This document shows, in pieces, positions 35,516 to 46,142 of a stretch of 64,000 nucleotides of DNA; position 1 is the first letter of the stretch; every line of letters begins with the position of its first letter. The notes below the pieces were generated by a model. That model was not told the DNA's origin. It did not search any database and worked only from the letters and a program-made list of their open reading frames with translations. Source of the DNA: Neoceratodus forsteri (Eukaryota; Chordata; Ceratodontiformes; Ceratodontidae); the NCBI GenBank assembly GCA_016271365.2, contig CM028129.1, positions 1,010,737,501-1,010,801,500 on the forward strand, given 5' to 3'. The position numbers and the translations under genes were made by a program.

Positions 35516-37374
35516 AGGAAGGCAGGAGACAGGTTGGCGCTATAGGAGGGGGTGGGGGTGCTAACTAGGGACAAAGGACAGAATTTGCAATTCAGGTGAG
35601 CCGTGATGTTAGATGGGGGAGGGCGGTCTACAGACAGAGAGCTTAGTGCAGGAGTTAAAGGAGGGCAAAAAAAGCAGAGAAAGTATGGCGCCAGGGAGTG
35701 CAAAAGCAGGGATTATAGATTAGTCAGGAAGAAGATGGTAGGCTTGTTTAGGAGAAAATAGAAGGAGTCACAACAAGATTTAAAACAACACAGGGCAATA
35801 CAGGTTAAGTACAATTACTTAGCTAGGTAGCCTTGCAGTAGCGAGGGGTGCTGGGATTGTAAATGCAACAAAAGGACTGTATCACTACCCATACATGGTT
35901 CAGTATCACAGATCTTAAATATATATAACAGCAAGATTTACATTACAGTGCTTTTGTGCTGTGTGTAGGGCACAACAGAATTAATTCCCAGTACAAAAAA
36001 TAGCACACAAGTTAGCATCAGAGAATGAACAGTCCCAGGCTAGCGGCCGCTCTGGCGAACCAGCTGGAGGGCTCCTTGGGCACGGAAGCAGCTTGCCTGG
36101 CTCGCTGGAAAAGGTGCACCAATCAGCTGCTGAGAGCTGAGCGCCGGTCCAATCAGGGGCCGACAGAATGGTAAGCGCACCAATCGGGGAGGCGCTAGAA
36201 GCTGGGCAGCTTGTGGGAGTAGCAATGGTAGTTACCTGAGGTGGGCTCCGGGACAGAGAACCAGGAGGGCAGGTAGAAATCGACAGTGAGGTCAGCGGTA
36301 GCGATTCTGATGCCGCCGGGATCTATGGGCGCCACTTGGGGCACGAGAGAAGCCTGGGGGGGAGACAAGGAAAACAGGAGCTTAAGTAGGCGGATAGTTG
36401 GGGGGGAACAAAGGAAGGCAGGAGACAGGCTGCTGCTAGAGGAGGGGATGGGGCTGCGAACTAGAGACACAGGACAGAATTTGCAATTCAGGTGAGCCGA
36501 TGATGTTAGATGGGGGAGGGCGGGCTACAGACAGGGAGCTTAGTGCAGGAGTTAAAGGAGGGCAAAAAAAGCAGAGAAAGTATGGCTCCAGGGAGCGCGA
36601 AAGCAGGGATTATAGATTAGTCAGGAGGAAGATGGTAGGCTTGTTTAGGAGAAAATAGAAGGAGTCACAACAAGATTTAAAACAACACAGGGCAATGCAG
36701 ATTAAGTACAATTACTTAGCTAGGTAGCCTTGCAGTAGCGAGGGGTGCAGGGATTGTAAATGCAACAAAAGGACTGTATCACTACCCATACGTGGTTCAG
36801 TATCACAGATCTTAAATACATATAACAGCAAGATTTACATTACAGTGCTTTTGTGCTGTATGTAGGGCACAACAGAATTAATTCCCAGTACAAAAAATAG
36901 CACACAAGTTAGCATCAGAGAATGAACAGTCCCAGGCTAGCGGCCACTCCAGCAAACCAGCTGGAGGGCTCCTCGGGCAGGGAAGCAGCTTGTCTGGCTC
37001 GGTGGAAAAGGCGCACCAATCAGCTGCTGAGAGCTGAGTGCTGGTCCAATCAGGGGCCGAGAGAATGGAAAGCACACCAATCGGGGAGGTGCTAGAAGCT
37101 GGGCAGCTTGAGGGAGTAGCAACGGTAGTTACCTGAGGTGGGCTCCGGGACAGAGGACCAGGAGGGTGGGTAGAAATCATCGGTGAGGTCAGCGGTGGCG
37201 GCGTTGATGCCGCTGGGATCCGTGGGCACCGTTCAGGGTGCAAGAGAAGTCTGAGGTGGGCTCCAGGACAGAGGACCAGGAGGGTGGGTAGAAATCGTTG
37301 GTGAGGTCGGTGGCGGCAGCGCTGATGCCGCTGGGATCCGTGGGCACCGCCTAGGCACAAGAGAAGCCTGGGAG
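35300..37374 (-). repeat. 897-bp tandem monomers forming a LINE 5' UTR
   Basis: The marker 'gaggtgggctccgggacaga' starts at 35,341, 36,238 and 37,135, exactly 897 bp apart each time. Two full units (about 35,300-36,196 and 36,197-37,093) and a partial third (to 37,374) lie at the 5' side of the minus-strand LINE. The partial unit contains its own 118-bp internal repeat (37,135 and 37,253). In known LINEs such 5' monomers act as promoters; that role here is an inference. Confidence 0.88.
36119..36187. promoter_or_regulatory. Three-CCAAT cluster in each 5' monomer
   Basis: CCAATCAG at about 36,119, CCAATCAG at 36,149 and CCAATCGG at 36,180 lie 30-31 bp apart, and the cluster recurs about 897 bp later (37,016, 37,046, 37,077). 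The CCAAT core reads on the plus strand. Regular spacing suggests NF-Y-type promoter sites, which work in either orientation. This is a sequence-based inference. Confidence 0.5.
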
Positions 37375-37375
37375 C

Positions 37376-37378
<3 letters not shown>

Positions 37379-37423
<45 letters not shown>
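37379..37423 (+). repeat. (AT)n microsatellite
   Basis: A pure AT alternation between the LINE 5' end and the next fold-back. Confidence 0.95.
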
Positions 37424-37424
<1 letters not shown>

Positions 37425-37431
37425 GGATATT

Positions 37432-37580
37432 GGGTCTACATTGTGTGATGCATGATTTGTTATTACGAGTGGACAGTGACTGCAGCAGACCTCACGAGTG
37501 GCGTAGCGTAGCCACGAGTGATGGTACTGCAGTCACTGGCCACAAGTAAAAATGAATCATGTATCACACAGTAGACCCCC
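37432..37580. repeat. ~150-bp fold-back element
   Basis: The left arm 'gggtctacattgtgtgatg' to 'cagtgactgcag' (37,432-37,485) is inverted at 37,527-37,580. The centre 'cgagtggcgtagcgtagcca' is itself partly self-complementary. Confidence 0.8.
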
Positions 37581-37599
37581 ACATGTTCGATTTATGCAA

Positions 37600-38940
37600 T
37601 AGGTATATCTGTTGTTGGGGAGAAGCTGTTTTTCTTTACCATTTTATTTCTTCCATTTCAGCTTTTATTTTAAAACGGGACTATTTATGTCATTTTACTG
37701 CCGCTAAGTGTAACTGTGCATACTTTCTGTGTTTATGAATGGGGATAGTAGTGCTTTACAATTGTGTGAGTCTTGATTGGGTGCCTGCCATGAATGAAAA
37801 TGCAGTGATTGGCCTTAGTATCACTGGGATGATTAGTTCGATTGGATAATGGGCGTGGTTCTCCGCTGATGGGGCATGGCCAAAGTCTGTTCCACAGTTT
37901 TTTTTTAGTATGGAGGGAGGCATCGATGGAGCACCATGTGGAGCAGCATGTCTTGGAGTGGCCTTCAAGTAGAGCGGGAAGGAGTTTGGTGGAGTCCAAG
38001 GAAGCGCCTTTGATCGACTGGTAGTCTGAGCCTTTCTTCGTTGAGGAGTCAGGGACGTTGTTAGCAACCTTTCATCATTGGGGACTTGGTGTGCATTATC
38101 TGGGGATACTTTTGTGTATGTGGGAGTCTTCATCATGGCGTCTTCGAGGAGGCAGGCCAGGACATCTGTGGTCACAATTGGAATTCGTGCACTTTTATGG
38201 GATTTCTTTTTTTTGGGATTACCACATTGAAAAGTGGACTTTATTTTGGTACACAATTTTGGATTGCACCTTTATCAACCTTGCATTTGCTGGCTTTTTT
38301 ACTTTATATAACTCTTTGCTACATCTACTTTTGCTACATACAAAGGGATGAGGACTACCAAAAAGTAAGTTACTTTTAACATTTTATTGGGATCAGGTAT
38401 ACAGTAAAAACAGCACCCTAAACAGGCACTAGGGAAAGATATAGCATACGATTAAAGTGTGGAAGCAATTGTTTATCGATAGTATACAGATAGAGGTAGA
38501 TATCAGGGAATCAGGAACAAAAAACTTTTTTTCTTCAGTGTTCATGCTTTTCCATGTGCTGATTCTGGACGAGATTTCTGCATTTTTATGTTTGCTTGCA
38601 CGCATGTGCAAGAAACATAGTGCCATCATCCGAGTTTTTGTAGGTGTGGCACCCTGTCTTCCAATTCAGTCAGTGTGTTTGCAGGCATGGCCACAGTTCA
38701 CCAATGAATGCTGCAGCTGTCTATGACAGCAGTTGAAAATGCAGTGCCGTACAGTTGAAAGGGAGAGCTCCGTTTCAGTGAGCAGCGATAAGATAGTGTT
38801 GATTAGCATATTGCCAGCAATCCTGCTTGTATACATCTCTGCTTTCTCTTCCTGGAACATAAATTCAGTTTGAAGTGAACTTTTCCTAGGACTATCTTTC
38901 CGGGAGGAGGCAACAGGGGTGGTCAATCTCCCGTCGGCTC
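37600..38940. other. No gene recognised
   Basis: Open frames of 97-166 codons exist on both strands (for example 37,756-38,256 minus and 38,058-38,351 plus), but they overlap one another and show no domain. I do not call any of them a gene. Confidence 0.45.
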
Positions 38941-38968
38941 AATTAAACCCCCCCCTAAAAGAAACAGA

Positions 38969-39200
38969 CTTCCAATTGCCACGCTAGGAGCCCACCCCAG
39001 TGTGGCACACATCTGTATGGCCAATGGGGGTGCCCAATCCCCATCAGCTCCACAGCCCCCCAAAATCTTCCAACTGCCATGCTGGGAGCCCACCCCAGCA
39101 TGGCACAAGTTCTGCTTCGTCATCCTCGGCCCACTGCCCCCCAAAATCTTCCAGCTGCCACGCTGGGAGCCCACCCCAGCATTGCACAAGTTCTGCGTTG
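38969..39200 (+). repeat. ~80-100-bp minisatellite, three units
   Basis: Units begin at 38,969, 39,068 and 39,148 with 'cttccaactgccatgctggg' (variants) and carry 'agcccaccccag'. It forms the C-rich left part of the composite repeat whose other copy is at 53.7-55.4 kb. Confidence 0.8.
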
Positions 39201-39429
39201 TCCTCCTAAAAAAGACAACTAACACCTGCAAAGAAAAAAAAGGTCCCTCGTTGATTGTCTTGCCCCCAACCCACACCCACCATCTGTGCATCCACCTCCC
39301 CACACCCCACCTCACCCCATACTTACCTCCGGCGGCTGGTAAGACGATCTTCGGTGGACCGGGAACACATCTGCACTCTTCAAAGCCGACCGCGAACTGA
39401 AGAAATGCTGGTAAGCTGTATAATGGAAT

Positions 39430-39810
39430 AAATAGGGTTTTTTCAACTTTGATGCATATCTCAGGCATTTTTTTGGAATTTTGGCACCAAATTTTCAACA
39501 TGGAGTTTTTGGGACCCCTCCTTATGAATTCTGGCACTGTCATGTTGATTTCGTGGTCACTGCATGGAACCACCTTTCAGGACCGATTTACGAAACAACA
39601 GTGTCACAGTTCATGAGGTAGGCCCCCCAAAACCCTATATTGAAAATCTGGTGAAATAATTCCCAAAAATGACTGATTTAAGAGCGTGCATTGTGCAGTT
39701 CTTACATGCATGTCTGTAAGTTCAAAATATTTTATATTTTCACTCCAGATTTTCAACATTGCCATTTTACCACACCTCCTTATGAGCAGTATAGCTGTCA
39801 TTTTTCACAT
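39430..39810 (+). repeat. Composite repeat, ~300-bp tandem units (left part)
   Basis: The core phrases are 'caccaaattttcaacatgg', 'ttcatgaggtagg' and 'ctgtcatttttcacat'. The array is interrupted at 39,811 by a CR1 and resumes near 43,021. Distances across the insertion (about 201 + 103 bp) fit one repeat period. Confidence 0.8.
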
Positions 39811-42800
39811 AGAAACATAGGAACATAGACTTTGACAGCAGATAAGGACCGCTTGGCCCATCTAGTCTGCCCATTTCCCTACCTACAGGATAGGCCGCAG
39901 ATCCTAGTTAACCAACAGCCTAATTCTTCTACCCCCACAGAATTGCCTTATGTCTGTCCCATGCATTCTTGAATTCTCCCACAGTTTTAGACCCCACAAC
40001 CTCCTCAGGAAGGCTGTTCCATGCATCCACTACCTCTCTGTGAAATAATACTTCTCACATTGCCCTGAACTGCCCCCTCTATCTTTAAATTGTGTCCCTT
40101 GTTCTTGCACGCTTCTTTTCTGAAAGATGCTACCCTCTTGGACTTTGTTGATTCCACTGAGGTACTTAAAAGTTTCTAACATGTCCCTCCTCTCCCTTCT
40201 TTCCTCAAGGGTATACATATTAAGCTCCTTTAGTCTCTCCTCATACGGCTTCTCTTGCAGACCCTGCACCATTTCAGTTGCCCTCCTCTGGACTGCCTCT
40301 ATCCTGTCTATGTCCTTGCGGAGATGGGGTCTCCAGAACTGGATGCAGTACTCCAGATGGGTCTCACCAGCTGTCTGTACAGAGGGGTAACAACTTCCTG
40401 TTTTCTGCTGCTGATGCCTCTCCCTATACATCCCAGTATACCCCCAGCCCTCCCTACTGCCTTCTCACATTGCTTACTAACCTTAAGGTCATCTGATATG
40501 ATTACCCCCAGGTCCCTTTCCTTTTTTGTTGTTGTTACTACCTCCCTCCCATTCTGTATTCTTCCCCTGGGTTCTTGTTTCCCATGTGCATTATTTTGCA
40601 CTTCTTTGCATTGAATCCTAGCTGCCATACTTCTGACCATTCCTCCAACCTTGCCAAGTCCCTTCTCATCCTTTCCACGCCTCCTTGTGTATCAACCTTG
40701 TTGCAGATCTTTGTGTCATCTGCAAAGAGGCATACTTTTCCTTCCAGTCCCTCTGCAATGTCACTTATGAAGACATTAAAAAGGACTGGACCCAATACTG
40801 AACCTCATGTACCCCACTAGTAACCCCTCTTTCTTCAGAGTGGACTCCATTTACAATTACCTTCTGTGTCCTGTTGTCCAGCCAATGTTTTGATTTAGGC
40901 TACCACCCTGGGACCCACTCCCAGGCTGGTTAATTTGACTATTAATCTTTGTGTGGGACTGTGTCAAATGCCTTGCTAAAGTCTAGGTAGGCCATGTCCA
41001 CAGCCCCTCCCTGGTCTACTACTTTGGTCACCCAGTCAAATAAATCTATTAGATTTGTCTGACATGACCTTCCTGCTGTGAACCCATGCTGCCTTGGGTC
41101 CTGTGCCCCACTGGCCTCTAGGTACTCAACTATTCTTTCCTTCAGAAGTGACTCCATCACTTTCCCTACCACAGAGGTCTAACTGACAGGTCTGTAGTTT
41201 CCTGCCTTTGTCTTGGTCCCACTTTTGTGAAGAGGAATCACATCTGCCTTCCTCCAGTCCTCGGGTACCACACCATCCTCCCATGATTTATTAAAAAGAG
41301 TAGCCAGTGGTTTCACTAGTTCCCCCCTTAATTATTTTAGAATTCTGGGGTGAATTCTATCAGGCCCTATTGCTTTGTCCACCTTCAGTTTTAGGAGTTC
41401 TTGCAGAACTCTTTCTTCTGTGAAAGGACTGGGATCGACCCCCCCTATCAAGAGTGCTTCTGTTAATTGGATTAGGTACTTGCCCTCCTCTTTTGTGAAT
41501 ACTGAGCAGAAATATTCGTTCAGTATCCCTGCTTTTTCACTGTCCCCCTCTGCCCACCCACTGTTCATTCTATTCGGCCTCACTATCCCTCCCTTTGTCT
41601 TTCTATGCTTGCTGATGTACCTATAAAAGGTTTTATCCCCCTTCTTAACCGAGTTGGCTATCTTTTCCTCAGTTTGGGCCTTTGCTATTCTGACTTCCCT
41701 CCCTGCTTCCTTCTGCCTTAACTGGTACAGCTGTCTGTCCTGCTCCTTCTGTGTTTCCTTATACTTCGGAATGCTATCTTTCTTCCTGACTTTCACAGCC
41801 ACCTCTTTTGAGAACCATAGTGGCTTTTCTTCATTTTGATTTGTTTATTTGCATCACACAAAGGCTTGTTGCCTCTGTGATGGCAGTTTTGATGATTCCC
41901 CATTGTTGCTCCACCCTCCTTCTAGCCTGTTTGTTAGTGCTTTTCTGAGGCACTCCCATCTTGCCAAAGTCAGCCTCCTGAAGTCCAGTACCTCACTTTT
42001 GTATGGCTTGACTCTGTAGCTGAGTTTAATGTGAACCACACTGTTTGATGGTCACTTGTTCCCAGATGGCAACCCACTTCTAGATCTGAGATCCTCTCAC
42101 TGCCCCCATTTGAGAGTATGAGGTCTAAGAGTGCTCCCTCATGAGTGGGTTCCGAAACTAGCTGTCTGAGGCTGCCACCTGTAGGGCATCAAGAATGGCC
42201 CTGCTCTTGGATGTGGCTGCAGCAAATGTGATCCAGTTAACATCTGGCATGTTCAGGTCTCCCATCAACAGTATCTCCTTTCTCTGCCATTCTAAGAATG
42301 CCTTCTATCATATCCTTGTCCATTCCTCCCTGACATGGGGTCTGTACACAACCTCTGTGCGGATTGTGGTGCCCTTCCAGTCTCCAAGGTGACCCACAGT
42401 GCCTCCTCTCCTCCTTGTTTACTCTTTTGTTCAGTTGCTTTTATCCCTTCCTTTACATACAGAGCTACTCCTCCCCTTCTCCCTGCCTTTCTCTCCTGTA
42501 GGTTATGTACCCTGGTATGTTAACATCCCAGTCATGGTTCTCTGTGTACCATGTTTCTGTGACTGCTACGATATCCAGGCATCCCTCTTCCATCAAGGCC
42601 ACCAGCTTAGGGAGCTTGTTGCCCAGACTATGGGCATTGGTACTCATTACCCTTCATTTCCTGATGGCCTTACTCCTTTTTGCCTCATCCCTGTCCTTCT
42701 TGCCTTTGTCACTTTCTCCATTTACCCCTGCCCTTCTTCCTATCGACACCTCTATGTTGGTGTTTACGCACTTACTACCATGATTTTTGGGGGCTAGTTT

Positions 42801-43016
42801 CCTGCTCCTTTCCAGTGCCTCCCCTTGGCTGGTTTAAATACTTGCCAATGAAGCATTTACACACCTATCACCTAGGATCCTGGTTCCCCTCCTGGACAGA
42901 TGCAGCCCATCATGCCAGTATAGGCTTGCATCACTCCAGGTGGACCCCAGTCCCCAATGAAGCCAAATCCCTGAGCTCCACACCAGTTTTTCAACCACTG
43001 ATTGAATCCCATGGTG
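39811..43016 (-). mobile_element. CR1 LINE, copy C (minus strand, 5'-truncated)
   Basis: The 3' tail 'acatagaaacat' type repeats are at 39,811-39,830. ORF2 reads leftward and the end of ORF1 is at about 42,840-43,010. The 5' part of ORF1 is missing. It is inserted in the ~300-bp tandem array. Confidence 0.88.
39990..43010 (-). pseudogene. CR1 copy C: ORF1 tail and ORF2
   Basis: The ORF1 tail (about 42,840-43,010) has 'NQWLKNWCGAQGFGFIGDWG' and, in another frame, 'DGLHLSRRGT' from the esterase. The ORF2 endonuclease runs at about 41,850-42,650 with 'IVAVTETWYTENHDWDV'. The linker and RT continue to about 40,030: 'AIGPDRIHPRILK', 'GKVMESLLKERIVEYLEA', 'AYLDFSKAFDTVPHK', catalytic 'LFADDTKICNKVD' near 40,720, and C-terminal 'LKELNMYTLEERRERRDM'. 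Many frame changes break it. Residues are closer to copy A than to copy B. Confidence 0.85.
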
Positions 43017-43020
43017 CGGA

Positions 43021-43790
43021 ACACCATCTCATCCAAAATGTGTTTCCGCGCACGTAGCGCACAATGGCACAGTCGGTGTGCGAAATCAATGTTTGGGACA
43101 GATTAAGAAAATCACAGTGACACTGTTCATGAGCAGAGGTCTTAAAATGGCTATGTTAAAAATTCAGTGATGAAAGTCCATAAAATGACTGTGTTACAAG
43201 CAAGCATTGCGCAGTTTCCACGCACCCTCGTAAGTTCATGAATTTGTAATATTTTCAGTCCAGATCTTCACCACTGGCATGTTTCCACACTTCCTTATGA
43301 ACAGTACAGCTGTCATTTTTCACACCATGGCCGAAATGTGTTTTCGCACTTCCAGCGCAGAAATGCGTGGTCGCTGTGGGAAATCACTGTTTGGGACAGA
43401 TTAAGAAAATCACAGTGATACTGTTCATGAGCGGAGGTCCTAAAATGCCTGTGTTGACAATCTGCTGTAAAAAATCCCCAAACTAATTACATTACGGGTG
43501 TGTGTTGCACAGTTTCTACGCACGCTTATGACTTCACCAGTTTTTTTAATATTTTCACTGCAGATTTTCAACATTGCCATTTTTACACCTCCCCATGAAC
43601 AGTACAACTGTCATTTTTCACATCCTGTTCAAAATGTGTTTTCGCATCTGTGGTGCCAAATGGCCTAGTCACTGTGCAAAAGCAGCTTTCGGCTAATGAA
43701 CTGATATTGCCACTGTTCATGAGGTGGGGGTCACAAAAAAACCATGTTGAAAATTTGGAGTGAAAATACCAACGAAAGCCTGAGGCATTA
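43021..43790 (+). repeat. Composite repeat, ~295-bp tandem units (right part)
   Basis: 'gtttgggacagattaagaaa' occurs at 43,091 and 43,389 (298 bp apart), and 'ctgttcatgag'-type motifs at 43,123, 43,421 and 43,713. The units carry 'aaaatgtgttttcgca' and 'ctgtcatttttcacat'. Confidence 0.88.
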
Positions 43791-43909
43791 GGGTTTCCGA
43801 CCATAATGCCCCACCTTGTAGAGAATGACAGGCATCAGGGGTGTGACTTGGGATTGTCTCCTGTAATGCTCATACCATTCCACCCCCACCCACACCCTGC
43901 AGCCAGTGA

Positions 43910-44050
43910 GAGGCATTGAGGTGTGCCTTGGACTCTTCGGCCCCAAAGTTCACCACATTCTCTTATACAGCACCCATCTCACAATATTTCCTGATGGAAT
44001 GGGGTGAACATAAGGGCCAAAGACCCCAAGGCACACCGTGACACTTGTCG
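43910..44050. repeat. Hairpin at the 3' end of the composite repeat
   Basis: 'ggtgtgccttggactcttcg' near 43,930 is the imperfect inverse of 'aaagaccccaaggcacaccg' near 44,018. An equivalent hairpin closes the other composite copy at 55,305-55,435, so it is part of the element. Confidence 0.7.
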
Positions 44051-44059
44051 GTGTCTGCA

Positions 44060-44660
44060 GGGTTGGGTGTGGTGAAATGGCATGGCTGTTATGCCTGACG
44101 ACCCAAAGGCACACCCCAATGCCTGTCAGTATCTTCAGTATGGTGGTTGGGTTGGTTTCAGTTCAGTACTTCACTGCCATTCCTATTATGCAGCTCTGTA
44201 ACTCCTACACTACCAATGCCAATGCCAGTAAGCAAACATTCGGCATTGACAAATGCTTGTTACCATAGCTTCTGGTTGTCTTAGGTGGTATGGCATCTCT
44301 GGTTTGGCTAGGAGGGCAAAACATGTTATAACTCCTGCATTTCTTTTTCACAGGGGGAAGTGAGTTTACACTTTGTCCTTTGAGTGGTTATACAGTATCA
44401 ATGCTTATACATGCTAGATGTTCAGAACTATTTGTCAGCTCAATGCCATTGCTATTTATTTGAAGTTTTATGTGGTGGCATCTAATGGGGAGGGGTTCAT
44501 GCTTACCTGTTAGTCTGTATCAGAGTCGGAATAAAACACTTTTGGTCGTGGCCTTTTTCCTGACTTGCACTGATGTCCTGTACAGATTGGGTGTTTGTAT
44601 GTGTGTGGGGAGGGGGGAGAAATATGTCATTTATACCTTTTTTATTTTTCTGATTAGCGT
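44060..44660. other. No gene recognised
   Basis: AT-rich sequence downstream of the recombinase gene. Part of it may be that element's 3' region. Confidence 0.4.
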
Positions 44661-44663
44661 TCA

Positions 44664-46014
44664 TTACATTATTACTGTGTTAAATAGATATGGCTTTTGT
44701 GTGGTTGGGTGTGCAGTACCTTGGACTATGTTAAATGTGTTGTTTTTTGCTTTTATACTAGGTCGGTTGAAGCAAGTGCCCAATACTTCATTTAGGTTCT
44801 CTGTTATAGTAGTTGGTGCAGCTTGTTTTGTTGGCTCTGCTTTGATGATAGCTTCTGGTTCTCTGCTTAGTATTTTTGAAATTTTTGCCAGTTTATTTTC
44901 ATTCATTCTTGAATAATCATTTATACTGCTCAGCTGTTATGTCCTGTTACCTGGATCATGTCAGTTGGTGCAACTCCAGAGTCAGTAAGCTTCTGAATTA
45001 AATGTTTTCTGGCAGACTGGTTGGTTAGAGTTTTCCCAGTTTTAATTCCTGCTTTGTTTACCATTGTTTTTACTAGTATGGGCAACTTGTTTACACCAGC
45101 TGGCTGGTTTTTGTACCAGGTCGTTGGGTAATAGTCCTTAGCATTGGTGTTGACTGCCAGGAAAAATGGAGACTCTGGAACTAGTGTTTTTTTTGAACTC
45201 TTTTCCTTGTACAACAGGTAGTTAGTTACAGGGCAGTTTTCTAGCCTTTCTGGGAGTTGGTAGGCTCTTGGCTTTATTTTCCGGGTGTCTTTTGGATTAG
45301 TGTCTGTTCTTGTCTTGGTCTGTCTTTCTTGGGAATACTGCAAATAACAATTGCCATTTTCATCTTGTTGTAATTCTATGTCTCCCCACTTTATATTTCA
45401 CATCTCAGTATTGCCCTGACTCCACCAAAATGCATATTTATTGTCAACCACACAGTGTTTAGCAAGGAGTCAGGGGTGTGGGGACCAAGCTGCTGCTTTT
45501 CATATAGGATTTCTATTACGTTGTCAGTCAATTTGTCGGCAGCCTTAGATCTTGAACCCTTGCTCTCACTCTTCAGATTTTTTTGTTTAGACAACAAGAC
45601 CTGTCTGGCTTTTTCAAAAACAGGTGAGGTGGATAGTGAACATGGATAATCTTTGCCACGTAGGAATCATACAATGCTTTGAAAAATTGAACGTAAGGTT
45701 AGGGGCGTATAATCTGAACCATTTTTTTTACAATATATAAAATAGTGGCATAAATAATTTTGTAATTCTGCTGGTGCTATTTCTTGTAGGACCTTGCTTA
45801 CATTTAGTTTTTCTCTAAGATAGTTTGTAAATATCGACACATCTCCATGGGTTTTTCTTGCGGCGTTTACATTTTTTGCCCTGTCTATGTAGTTATCAAT
45901 CTCTAACAGGTCTATTTTTGCTGTTTTGCTTGTACTTGCTGTTACGGAAGCACTTCCGGTTTGCGGTTCCTGCTGACTGACACTTGCTGGGTCCTCAAGG
46001 GGGTCAGTATCCAT
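44664..46014 (-). pseudogene. Crypton-type tyrosine recombinase (DUF3504-like)
   Basis: Tyrosine recombinases of Crypton DNA transposons insert circular DNA without a DDE enzyme. The start 'MDTDPLEDPASVSQQEPQTG' is at 46,014. The N-terminal SAM-like core-binding domain has 'EIAPAELQNYLCHYFI'. The catalytic domain contains 'NMHFGGVRAILR' (first Arg region, near 45,410), 'KWGDIELQQDENGN' (near 45,375), 'FLAVNTNAKDYYPTTWYKNQ' (near 45,145), 'NQSARKHLIQKL' (second Arg, near 45,000), 'IQVTGHNS' (His, near 44,940) and, after a frameshift, 'SSINDYSRMNENKL' (nucleophilic Tyr, near 44,915). The order R-H-R-H-Y family is clear by comparison with the domesticated KIAA1958/ZMYM/QRICH1 type. Breaks: TGA at 45,667 (probably from CGA), frame changes near 45,395 and 44,930. 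I see no terminal repeats, as expected for Cryptons. A retrocopy of a host gene of that family is the alternative. Confidence 0.8.
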
Positions 46015-46142
46015 CTCGATTTGTGTCAGTATCCCTGAAGCTCCAAGCTAAAGCTACTATTTGCCTTATTGTCTGTCATTGCTTTTCATTAAATTTATAT
46101 GTATTTTTCATTTATTTTTTTGACAGTATTTATTTTAGTTTT

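Larger units (their letters stand above)
31341..37374 (-). mobile_element. L2-like LINE, family b, near-full-length minus copy
   Basis: The 3' end is at the low coordinate. The motif 'gctcagtgtgcctctcctgg' (minus strand) matches the plus copy at 8.7 kb. The body runs up to about 35,300, and from there to 37,374 the 5' region is a tandem of 897-bp monomers (two full and one partial). The upstream junction abuts an (AT)n microsatellite. It is the most complete LINE in the window. Confidence 0.88.

Noticed and set aside
37756..38256. 166-codon minus-strand frame and overlapping 97-codon plus-strand frames
   Set aside because: Mutually overlapping, no domain; insufficient for a gene call.
38923..39573. 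216-codon minus-strand frame with internal repeats
   Set aside because: It follows the 80-bp minisatellite and the composite repeat, so its repeats are DNA-level.
44470..44916. 148-codon plus-strand frame with hydrophobic segments
   Set aside because: Partly antisense to the recombinase C-terminus, which has clear homology on the other strand.
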